Assembly (NCBI GenBank): GCA_964495085.1
Contig: CAZBUK010000005.1
Location: forward strand, 9,177 to 73,176
Length of the DNA: 64,000 bases
From: CAZBUK01 sp964495085
GTDB taxonomy: Bacteria; Bacteroidota; Ignavibacteria; T3Sed10-11
Direction of reading: 5' to 3'
Both the position numbers and the translations under genes were made by a program. The notes beneath the pieces were generated by a model. It was not told where the DNA came from. It worked only from the letters and a program-made list of their open reading frames with translations, and did not search any database. Shown here in pieces: positions 25,098 to 33,217 of the stretch; within the stretch, counting starts at the first letter, position 1; each line of letters opens with the position of its first letter.

Positions 25098-25733
25098 CTA
25101 TTCAACTTGCGCGGCTGCGAGTTTGGTGCGCACCCGCGATGCAACGCTGTGCAGGTCTTCTTCCCGGTGAACAAAGTCCAGACGGTCGGTCTCGATAATA
25201 AGCAGCGGTCCCCGGCGGTAGGAGCGGATCCATCTCTCGTAGTGAACGTTCAGCTGCTCGAGATAGTCTCTCGGGATCGACTGCTCGTACGATCGGCCCC
25301 TTCTCCTGATCTGCTCCACGAGCGTATCGACGCTGCATTTAAGGTAGATCATGAGATCCGGGGGCTTCAGGTACTCGACCATGACCGAAAAGAGAGCGGT
25401 ATAATTATTATAATCCCGTTCGTCCATCATGCCGATCTCATGCAGATTCCGAGCGAAGATCTCGGCATCCTCGTAGATCGATCTGTCTTGAATCACCGAC
25501 TCGGACGATTCCACGATCTCTTTGTGGTTCTGAAAGCGTTTCGACAGGAAGTATACCTGCAGGTGGAACGACCACCGCTTCATATCCCGGTAAAAATCCG
25601 GAAGGTATGGATTATCGTCAACCGATTCGAAATACGCTTTCCAACCGTATAATTCGCTGAGCTTCGTTGTGAGGGAGGATTTACCGGATCCGATATTGCC
25701 CGCGATCGCGAAGAATTTTTTTTGATGATCCAT
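25098..25733 (-). CDS. Deoxynucleoside kinase (dGK/dAK type)
   Basis: The protein has 211 aa. It shows P-loop 'IAGNIGSGKSSL' (residues 10-21), 'YFESVDDNPYLPDFY' for substrate binding, 'QDRSIYEDAEIFA' (the DR/E-S/R-S motif) and the lid 'RRRGRSYEQSIP'. It makes dNMP from salvaged deoxynucleosides. It sits 71 nt after thyX on the same strand, consistent with a shared role in nucleotide supply. Confidence 0.9.
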   Translation of the reverse strand: MDHQKKFFAIAGNIGSGKSSLTTKLSELYGWKAYFESVDDNPYLPDFYRDMKRWSFHLQVYFLSKRFQNHKEIVESSESVIQDRSIYEDAEIFARNLHEIGMMDERDYNNYTALFSVMVEYLKPPDLMIYLKCSVDTLVEQIRRRGRSYEQSIPRDYLEQLNVHYERWIRSYRRGPLLIIETDRLDFVHREEDLHSVASRVRTKLAAAQVE

Positions 25734-25804
25734 GAAGAGGTTGTTTTCGCAGTATAAGATGAGCGATCAGGCGGGAAAGAAATTCCTTTCCGTATCGCGA
25801 CGGT

Positions 25805-27367
25805 TCAGATGACCCGCTCGTATTCTCCGATATCGAGTCGCCATACCTTCTCTCCGCAGAATCTCGTTCCCTCGGGACAGATCGGCCTGGTCCCTGCCAG
25901 GTTCCTGATGGAGCATGGGGGGAGAAGATACCTGCCTATACGTGGATTGATGTTCCGAATCTGCTCGGCCTCATCCAGCGATGCCTTCCAGATTTCCTCC
26001 TGCGCATTATAACAGAGTCTCATCGCATGCTTGTGATGGAGGTTCAGAAGATCTGCTGATTCGGTGAAACGGATTGCGGCCGCATTGGGGAGCAGATATG
26101 CCGCTTGTTCAGCGGAGACACCGAGCCTGAGAAGCTTTCCGATACTCTCCCATGTTCTCTCCATCAGATGATCGTAGAGCTGTTTGACCCGCGAATCCTC
26201 ATAGACGAGCGCGGGTGTTATGTAGTCCGGCTCTTCCGTCAAATGGTTTACCAACAAGGGTCGTGATCCCGGCGTCATGCGGTGACGCTGATCCTGAGAG
26301 TCTGCCGTGTGGCTCAGCTTCTTCCGGAAGGAATAATGTACATGGTACATCGACCTCGAAAGCTTCGAATGCGTAGTCAGGACGAGCGACTCGCCGAGCA
26401 GCGTGTTCTTCGCCGGGTGCAAAGCGAGCTCGATCGCTTCGTCGTCGGATAGCATCGAGGCAGGGATGCCGAGAACCTCGCGGACCGACGCTGCGAGTAT
26501 TTCTTCATTGCGCGTTTTCCAGTCGATCAGTTTCGAGACTCTGCCGCCGAGCGACGCATCGAATTCGCGCCTGAATTCGTCGCGGTAGGCAGTTCCGTTT
26601 CTACCCCCACCGAGCCGGGTCTGGAAGAACTGCGCTTCGGGCGTCATTTCGAGGGGGATCGGTTCTTCGAGTATGCTTTTATAGAGCGGGTCGAAATCGA
26701 GTAATGCCTCCACCATTTTCCCGACAACCGTCCGTTGTTCCGCAGGCGCATCGTACTGTTCCACAAGCCGGTAATATCTCAGCAGCGTGACGACGCTGAC
26801 GGTATGGTACATATATGCGAACGTTGCGACGGGCATAACGTACCGGGCGATCTCCTGGCATTTTTTAACGATATCGCGGCGGTATTTCTCCGGGTAGTTA
26901 CGTCGTGCGGGAAACCGCTTATAATACTGTCGCATGGTCGATTCTTCCAGCAGTTCGATGAGCTGATTGTATCCGTCGATCTGCATATCGACCGTTCTGC
27001 TGTACAGATCCTGTGCCTCTCCCCGGAGGTTCGGGATGTAATATCCGCCGTCGCGTATGCGCACATAGCGCTGGCTCACCTGTTCGGAATTGTAGAAAGG
27101 GTGGCTGTGGAGAAAGCTCCAGATGAACTGACGCGAGACATTCGAAAGAGAGAACTGGACATAGGCATGCTGAAACGTCGTATGATGACCCGCATCGTAG
27201 ATGCTTTTCGCCAACGGCTCCCATTTTTCAAACGGAATATTATCCTGATCCTTGATGATGCCCTTTGCCGAATAGCAGGTGCGCGCCGTGGCGATAACGT
27301 TTAGAAAAGGTGTAGAAAAAGATTTTTCAAGACGAACCTGCGGCTCGGGGGATATAAATTCGCTCAT
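25805..27367 (-). CDS. thyX: Two-domain ThyX-like FAD-dependent thymidylate synthase
   Basis: The protein has 520 aa, about twice the usual ThyX. The first half reads 'ARTCYSAKG', 'AGHHTTFQHAYVQFSLSNVS' and 'FYNSEQVSQRYVRI' (residues 91-104), keeping the Ser and Arg of the signature but with Ser-His-Pro where Arg-His-Arg is expected. The second half repeats the fold and has 'QRHRMTPGSRP' near residue 360, keeping RHR but not the Ser-rich part. It then continues to 'YLLPNAAAIRF' and a C-terminal 'RPICPEGTRFCGE'. It would make dTMP with FAD and methylene-folate. Confidence 0.85.
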   Translation of the reverse strand: MSEFISPEPQVRLEKSFSTPFLNVIATARTCYSAKGIIKDQDNIPFEKWEPLAKSIYDAGHHTTFQHAYVQFSLSNVSRQFIWSFLHSHPFYNSEQVSQRYVRIRDGGYYIPNLRGEAQDLYSRTVDMQIDGYNQLIELLEESTMRQYYKRFPARRNYPEKYRRDIVKKCQEIARYVMPVATFAYMYHTVSVVTLLRYYRLVEQYDAPAEQRTVVGKMVEALLDFDPLYKSILEEPIPLEMTPEAQFFQTRLGGGRNGTAYRDEFRREFDASLGGRVSKLIDWKTRNEEILAASVREVLGIPASMLSDDEAIELALHPAKNTLLGESLVLTTHSKLSRSMYHVHYSFRKKLSHTADSQDQRHRMTPGSRPLLVNHLTEEPDYITPALVYEDSRVKQLYDHLMERTWESIGKLLRLGVSAEQAAYLLPNAAAIRFTESADLLNLHHKHAMRLCYNAQEEIWKASLDEAEQIRNINPRIGRYLLPPCSIRNLAGTRPICPEGTRFCGEKVWRLDIGEYERVI

Positions 27368-27382
27368 ACTGTAAGATAATAA

Positions 27383-27667
27383 TTAAACGTTTCTGTCGGG
27401 ATCGTGTCGGTCGGAATCGATCAGAGTGTAATCCGCATATCCTCCTGCGGATTCTGGCCCGGGCTCATGTCTGTGTGTGGTATGCTTGAGACGTGTCTCT
27501 CTGTTCGGAGCGAGGACACGATATAGCAGCCGGCCGACGATCACCAATCCGGCGGCGGCCGCCGCAAAGAGTATAAATACGAAACTCAGTGAAAATACGA
27601 TGGCGAGTACGCAAAGTACCAGTAACGGCGAAAGAGCCCCGGTGGAAGAGAATCGAAAAGAACTCAT
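27383..27667 (-). CDS. Small membrane protein of unknown function
   Basis: The gene encodes 94 aa. Residues of about 12-50 are hydrophobic and Ala/Val/Leu-rich, forming one long helix or two short ones ('LSPLLVLCVLAIVFSLSFVF', 'AAAAGLVIVG'), followed by a basic 'RLLYRVLAPNRETRLKH' and a polar His/Asp/Tyr-rich tail. It lies 15 bp upstream of thyX, on the same strand. No family was recognised. The coding call rests on the hydrophobic pattern and the ATG at 27667. Confidence 0.55.
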   Translation of the reverse strand: MSSFRFSSTGALSPLLVLCVLAIVFSLSFVFILFAAAAAGLVIVGRLLYRVLAPNRETRLKHTTHRHEPGPESAGGYADYTLIDSDRHDPDRNV

Positions 27668-27703
27668 AAAGTCTCCGGTATCGTCCCTATATGGGCGATG
27701 ATA

Positions 27704-28936
27704 TTATTTGACGCGCTTCACGACGACCAGCGTTTTATCGTCCTGATATGTACCGTGGGAGCTGAACTGCATCACTTCTTCTATGACGGCTTGCACGATC
27801 TCACGCGGGTTGTTGTGAGCCTGTGAGAGGATCAGTTTCTCGAGCCGCGCCTCACCGTAAAACTCCGAATCGGCATTTGCGGCTTCCGTAATGCCGTCGC
27901 TATAGCAGACCAGCAGATCGCCCTCCCGCAGGTTTATATTTTCGGAAGAGTACTGTTGTTCAGGGGACAGCCCGAGAACCCCGCCGGTGCTTTCGAGATA
28001 TCTGATTTCCTCTGTTTTAAAATTGTAGTAGATCGGGCTGTTATGCCCGGCGTTCACATAGAGACATGAACCGCTCTTGTTATCGAACAACTCCGCATAG
28101 AAAAGAGTTGCAAACCGTTCGTCCGGAAAGGTACGGGTGATCATCTTATTGATTGTACGTATGTATGCCGAAGGTTTTATCTGGTGGGCAGCACCAAGCC
28201 TGAGGGCTCCGGATATATAGAGCGCCTGAACCGCAGCGGACATACCCTTGCCGGCCGCATCTCCGACAACAACTCCGAGATGGCGGGCGTCCTCTCCGAT
28301 CTCGATATAGTCGAAAAAATCGCCGCAGACATGGCGTTCGGGAATGGTGGTTCCGTAAATCTCGTAATTGCCGAATTTATACTGATGTTGAGGAAGAATG
28401 GCGTTCTGTATCTCTCGCGCACGCGCAAGTTCCAGGTGAATTACCTCGGATTCCTGCTCGAACCGTTTGCTCCGCATGAACGACGAGATGGCGGAACTGA
28501 TGATGTTCAGCGTGTCGAGCAGATCCTCGTCCAGTTTCTCCGAATTGAACGCAAGGATGTACGGGTAAAACTGTCTCCCGTTGAGACTGATCTTTTCTCC
28601 CACACCCGTCGCGGCATAGTTCTTGATACCGATAGCCCGAAGCCGGGGATTCGTTTCGATTCCCATCACCGACCGCTGTTCGGAAATCTCGTTAAAAAGC
28701 GGGTATTCATCCACAAATAAACGGAACCCGTTCTCGATCCGTTCGATATTTCCAATCTGCTTGCTGAGCTGGTATGAGTATGAACGATCGTCGAATTGCC
28801 AGACGCGGGCTCCCGTAATGTTGATCTCTTCGTTCTTCAGAATTTCTTCGATGACGCTCTGAAAGAGTTCGTCGGTCGAGGCGTAATTATCGGGAGTGAG
28901 GTTTTCTATTGTCCGGAAAAGTTTTCGTCGGTTCAT
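27704..28936 (-). CDS. SpoIIE/RsbU-type PP2C phosphatase with N-terminal GAF-like domain
   Basis: The protein has 410 aa from the ATG at 28936. The open frame reaches 29023, but the added residues are non-conserved. Residues of about 1-180 look like a GAF domain. Then comes 'LELARAREIQNAILPQ' linker and the PP2C domain: 'ERHVCGDFFDYIEIG' (metal Asp), 'VVGDAAGKGMSAA' (metal Asp), 'YVNAGHNSPIYY' and 'LVCYSDGITEAAN'. Such phosphatases act on anti-sigma-antagonist proteins in stress partner-switching. No RsbV or RsbW homologue is in the window. Confidence 0.9.
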   Translation of the reverse strand: MNRRKLFRTIENLTPDNYASTDELFQSVIEEILKNEEINITGARVWQFDDRSYSYQLSKQIGNIERIENGFRLFVDEYPLFNEISEQRSVMGIETNPRLRAIGIKNYAATGVGEKISLNGRQFYPYILAFNSEKLDEDLLDTLNIISSAISSFMRSKRFEQESEVIHLELARAREIQNAILPQHQYKFGNYEIYGTTIPERHVCGDFFDYIEIGEDARHLGVVVGDAAGKGMSAAVQALYISGALRLGAAHQIKPSAYIRTINKMITRTFPDERFATLFYAELFDNKSGSCLYVNAGHNSPIYYNFKTEEIRYLESTGGVLGLSPEQQYSSENINLREGDLLVCYSDGITEAANADSEFYGEARLEKLILSQAHNNPREIVQAVIEEVMQFSSHGTYQDDKTLVVVKRVK

Positions 28937-29132
28937 CGAGCCCGTTGCGGGATAGGGTAAATGGGATTCTCGTGTATCACTGTGAAATTTATGTAGTATA
29001 CAAAGAGCCCTGCGGAAAGTCAATGGAACTGTAGAAGACCATCGCGGAGTCCTGTGCAGGGAGGAGCCGTTGTCGGGTTATCTGCATAGATTGCATCTCT
29101 CGTCAGTCATGCTTATTTTCAGATTCATGCAA

Positions 29133-29142
29133 NNNNNNNNNN
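29133..29142. other. Assembly gap (10 N)
   Basis: Ten consecutive N mark a scaffold join of unknown true size. It lies between the divergent phosphatase and peptidase genes. Regulatory sequence for both may be missing. Confidence 1.
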
Positions 29143-29178
29143 ACAGCTTGCCCTCATACTCCACGATAAAATTTGAAC

Positions 29179-30294
29179 ATGGCCGTACATCCGGATCGCA
29201 TCGTTTCTGTATTCCTCGAACTCGTCGTGATCGATGCGGTCTCTTTCCATGAGGGTCCGGTCGCGGCTTTCATCAAACGAGGCGCAGGACGGTCGTTCCG
29301 ATTCATCGATTGTGGTATCCCGCCGGGAGGAACCTGTCCCAATCTGCTCTGCGTGCCCCGTTCCGTCGATGTCGAAAAACCGGTATGCATCATCTGTGCG
29401 CACATGGATACGGTCGGATCGACGAAGGATCTCAACCCGGTTGTCGAAGCGGGACGGATACATACCGGCGGAAAGACGATTTTAGGAGCGGATAACCGTG
29501 CTGGTGTTGCCGCGCTTTTATTCGCGATGCGTGAAATCGATGAGAACCGGCTGAATCCGGCAAATTGCGTTTTTCTCTTCACGGCAGCCGAGGAGACAGG
29601 GACAATGGGATCGAAGAATGTGGAATGGAGTTCAATCCCCGGCGCCGCCTCCGCGCTTGTCTTCGATTGTTCGAAGAGGCCGGGTGTTTTCATTCAACAC
29701 TGCTATGGGTGCGTCGGATTTACGGTCGCGATCAGAGGGAGGGCCGCACATGCAGGGATTCATCCTGAATCGGGAATTAACGCGATCGCTATAGCCTCGG
29801 ATATTATACACCGGCTCCCACAGGGCAGGCTCCCCGACGGTGTGTTGATGAACATCGGTATGATCCAGGGAGGCGAAGCCACCAATGTGGTTCCGCCTGC
29901 CGTGGTCTTTCGGGGAGAGGTCAGGGGTCCCGACCGGGAGACGATAGAGTACCGTTTGCAGCGTATCCGGGAAACGGTCGCCGAAGCAGCGAAGGATCGG
30001 GGGGCAACATCGGAAATAACGACGGCTGAATCGTTCGTGCCGTTCGTTGTCGAGGAAGCCCTGCCGGTTTACCGGGAGGCCGTACGTATACTTCAGAGAG
30101 CCGGTCTGAAACCGGAGCCGATTGTTTATACGGGAGGCAGCGACGCGAATTCCTTCAACGAACGGGGTATACCTGCTATAAATTTCGGTATAGGCGCACA
30201 ACAGCCTCATAGTGTCGACGAATTTATCCTCATAGAGGATCTTTTGAAATCGGCGGAGATGGTCATGTATGCCGCTGAGGAGACTGCACAGTAA
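29179..30294 (+). CDS. M20 family peptidase (PepT-like)
   Basis: The protein has 371 aa from the ATG at 29179. Zinc ligands and catalytic residues of M20/M28 type are visible: 'ICAHMDTVG' (His, Asp), 'ILGADNRAGVAAL' (bridging Asp), 'FTAAEETGTMGS' (catalytic and metal Glu), 'ALVFDCSKR' and the last His in 'GAQQPHSVDEF'. The dimerisation lid has 'GRAAHAGIHPESGINAIAIA', as in PepT. It should release amino acids from short peptides in the cytoplasm. It sits 80 nt upstream of the YfcC permease gene, possibly to supply or use its substrate. Confidence 0.9.
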   Translation: MAVHPDRIVSVFLELVVIDAVSFHEGPVAAFIKRGAGRSFRFIDCGIPPGGTCPNLLCVPRSVDVEKPVCIICAHMDTVGSTKDLNPVVEAGRIHTGGKTILGADNRAGVAALLFAMREIDENRLNPANCVFLFTAAEETGTMGSKNVEWSSIPGAASALVFDCSKRPGVFIQHCYGCVGFTVAIRGRAAHAGIHPESGINAIAIASDIIHRLPQGRLPDGVLMNIGMIQGGEATNVVPPAVVFRGEVRGPDRETIEYRLQRIRETVAEAAKDRGATSEITTAESFVPFVVEEALPVYREAVRILQRAGLKPEPIVYTGGSDANSFNERGIPAINFGIGAQQPHSVDEFILIEDLLKSAEMVMYAAEETAQ

Positions 30295-30373
30295 TGAATC
30301 AGTCGAGGTCCGCGGCATTTTTATACACGATACATCCCTACCCGGCCGCGTCCGGTAAAGCAAACGGATATGC

Positions 30374-31777
30374 ATGCAATCGAAGAAAATTAAAGTTCCG
30401 AACACGCTGATTATCGTCTTCGGGGTTGCCGTTCTTACGACGATAGTGACCTGGATTATTCCGGGAGGTGAGTATGCGTATACGTTGCGCGACGGCAGAG
30501 AGGTCGCGGTTCCGGGATCCTTTCGGTATGTCGACCGTGTGCCTCAAGGAATCGGTGCGCTGCTCATGTCTCCACTCAAGGGGATGAACGAGGTTTCGTA
30601 TATTATCGGCTTCGTTCTCGTTCTCGGGGGCGTTTTCTCCGTCATTGCTAAAACAGGTGCGATGGATGCCGCCATCCATGCCCTGGCCCGTGCGCATAAA
30701 AAGAAACCCGGGAGAGATAAGATCCTTATCCCGTCGGTGATGCTGCTCTTCAGTCTTGCCGGTGCAACATTCGGCATGAGCGAGGAGGTGATTCCGTTCG
30801 TTTTGCTCTTCATCCCTCTCGCACGGAATCTCGGATACGATTCGATCACGGGCGTCGCGATGTGCTATGTCGCGGCGCACGTCGGCTTCGCCGCAGCCTT
30901 CATCAATCCTTTCACGCTCGGCATCGCACAGGGTCTGGCCGAGCTTCCGGCGCTTTCCGGCATGGAATACCGAATACTTATCTGGCTCCTGCTCACCACA
31001 TCTTCAATTTTCTATGTAATGCGATACGCATCCAGGATTAAACGTGATCCCATGGCCAGTACGGTATATGCGCTTGATAGGGAGCATTGGAAGGACGAGG
31101 GGGCAAGCTTCGAGGAGCGAACTCAACTGACGCGCGGCCAGATCGCCGTTCTGTCGCTTCTCGCCCTCACGATCGTCGGTCTCATATTCGGCGTTCTCTG
31201 GTATTCATGGTATGTCACCGAGATCGGAGCGCTGTTTCTGGGGTTGGGTATTTCAGCCGCCGTCGCCGGAGGTTTAAAGTTGAACGATATCGCGACTTCC
31301 TTTATCGACGGCGCCAGGGATCTCGTGGGACCCGCGCTCATCATCGGATTTGCGAGAGGAATCCTGATTATCGCACAGGACGGCGAGATCGTCGATACGA
31401 TCCTTTTCTGGCTCGCACAGGTCATTTCGATCGGACATCCGGTGCTCGCGGCTCAATGCATGTTCCTTGCGCAGACATGCATAAACTTTTTCATCCCGTC
31501 GGCAAGCGGACAGGCTGCGCTTACGATTCCGATCATGGCTCCTCTGAGCGATCTGGTCGGAATAACCAGGCAGACCGCCGTACTCGCCTATCAGATGGGA
31601 GACGGTTTCACGAATATGATCGTTCCGACTGCTCCCGTACTTATGGGCGTACTCGGTCTCTCTAAAATTCCATGGGATGTGTGGGCCCGGTGGATATTAC
31701 CCCTGCAGCTTTTTCTGCTGCTTCTCGGATTGCTTCTGCTGATTCCACCCGTACTTCTGGAGTGGGGTCCGTTCTGA
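30374..31777 (+). CDS. YfcC family membrane carrier
   Basis: The protein has 467 aa with about twelve helices. The N-terminus 'KVPNTLIIVFGVAVLTTIV', 'WIIPGGEY' at about residues 27-34, 'AGATFGMSEEVIPFVLLFIP' in the middle and 'FIPSASGQAALTIPIMAPLS' near 380 are hallmarks of the YfcC/ArcD-like basic amino acid or C4-dicarboxylate carrier group (PF03606). The substrate is unknown; a peptide or amino-acid role fits with the upstream peptidase. Confidence 0.88.
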   Translation: MQSKKIKVPNTLIIVFGVAVLTTIVTWIIPGGEYAYTLRDGREVAVPGSFRYVDRVPQGIGALLMSPLKGMNEVSYIIGFVLVLGGVFSVIAKTGAMDAAIHALARAHKKKPGRDKILIPSVMLLFSLAGATFGMSEEVIPFVLLFIPLARNLGYDSITGVAMCYVAAHVGFAAAFINPFTLGIAQGLAELPALSGMEYRILIWLLLTTSSIFYVMRYASRIKRDPMASTVYALDREHWKDEGASFEERTQLTRGQIAVLSLLALTIVGLIFGVLWYSWYVTEIGALFLGLGISAAVAGGLKLNDIATSFIDGARDLVGPALIIGFARGILIIAQDGEIVDTILFWLAQVISIGHPVLAAQCMFLAQTCINFFIPSASGQAALTIPIMAPLSDLVGITRQTAVLAYQMGDGFTNMIVPTAPVLMGVLGLSKIPWDVWARWILPLQLFLLLLGLLLLIPPVLLEWGPF

Positions 31778-31930
31778 ACTGCTGCTGCGGTAGGAGGAGC
31801 CTGCGGACGGACGTCGCTACTCAGTAATTTATTACATTAAATAGACCACACCTGTCGCGGCTTTACCTGCAGCTATAACTCTTTGTATTTGATTATCTTT
31901 TCCTAACATCAAACGCACGAGGATAATATT

Positions 31931-33003
31931 ATGAGTTATTCGAATACCGGGACGCGCAGGCGCGATTTTCTCCGAAAAGGGGTATTTGCGGGGCTTGCAG
32001 GAATTCTCGGGATAAAGCTGACCCCGGATTTAAGCGGGGCTCCTGCGATTAAAACGAACGGGGCAAAGCCGGTGGCGATCGCGAGCAGAAACGGTCTAGC
32101 TGCCGTAGAGAAAGCGTACGAGATCATTGCCCAGGGCAGGGCGGCGACTGCGTAGACGCAGCCGTAGCCGGCGTGACCATTAACGAAGACGATCCGGAAG
32201 ATACCTCGGTCGGTTACGGCGGATTGCCCAACGAGCGGGGAATCGTAGAACTCGATGCCTCCGTTATGCACGGCCTTACCCACCGCGCCGGGGCTGTTGC
32301 GGCTCTTCGTAATATCCGTAACCCGTCTCGGGTGGCGAAGCTCGTGCTCGAACGCACAACACGGGTTTTAATTGTCGGGGAGGGTGCCCTGCATTTCGCC
32401 CGGATGTACGGATTTCAGGAAGAAAACCTGCTTACCGAGAGGTCGAGAAAATTATGGCAGTATTGGATCGAAAACAAGAGTAAGTTCGACGACTACATCA
32501 CGCCGGAGGGCGAATCGATTCCCGACGAACTTCGCAATTATATCGACATGGGCGGGACGATAAATCTCAATGTACTCGATACTAAAGGAAACATGGGAGG
32601 ATGCACCACAACAAGCGGCCTGGCATTTAAAATTCCCGGCCGCGTCGGCGATTCTCCGATCATCGGAGCCGGTCTCTATATCGATAATCATTTCGGAGCG
32701 GCAGGCTCAACGGGACGCGGCGAGGCTAACCTGCAGACATGTGCAAGCTACCAGGTCGTCGAAGAGATGGGCAGAGGACAATCGCCGACTGATGCATGTA
32801 TTTCGGTCTGTAGGCGCATCATTGAAAGGACCAGGATGCCGTATCTGTGGCGGGGCGATAAACCCACATTCAATGTAAATTTTTATGCGATTAGTGCAAC
32901 CGGTCGGACCGGTGCGGCATCTATATTCAGTGGACAATCCTTCGCGGTTTGCGATGAAAACGGCGCAAGATTGGTCGATAACGCATATATTTTCGAGAGA
33001 TAA
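31931..33003 (+). pseudogene. Tat-exported N4-glycosyl-asparaginase-like gene, frameshifted
   Basis: A twin-arginine leader ('TRRRDFLRKGVFAGLAG') begins a 74-codon frame that ends at a TAG at 32153. The second half runs on in another frame as 'GGDCVDAAVAGVTINEDDPE' through 'GFKIPGRVGDSP'-type text ('LAFKIPGRVGDSPIIGAG') to 33003. Both halves match the glycosylasparaginase/isoaspartyl peptidase family, with the nucleophile Thr in 'MGGTINLN'. The break is at 'CAGGGCAGGGCGGCGACTGC' near 32130-32145, where a five-base AGGGC duplication explains the shift. It is either a recent pseudogene or an assembly error. Confidence 0.82.
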
Positions 33004-33217
33004 TGCAATCCCTCCGACCCCCTCGAAACATATTGCTTTTGATTCCGTAGAGAAGGGATAAGCGGATTCTCCGTTGCAAATGTAGATCAAACGGATACCC
33101 CGTGAAATAGGCGGTTAGAATATTCCATAGACCGGATCTCGGTCAAAATACCGGATCCGAAACGATCCGAAAACCGAACATTAAACGGCTTCCCCTGCGA
33201 GGTCGCCGAATGAACCG

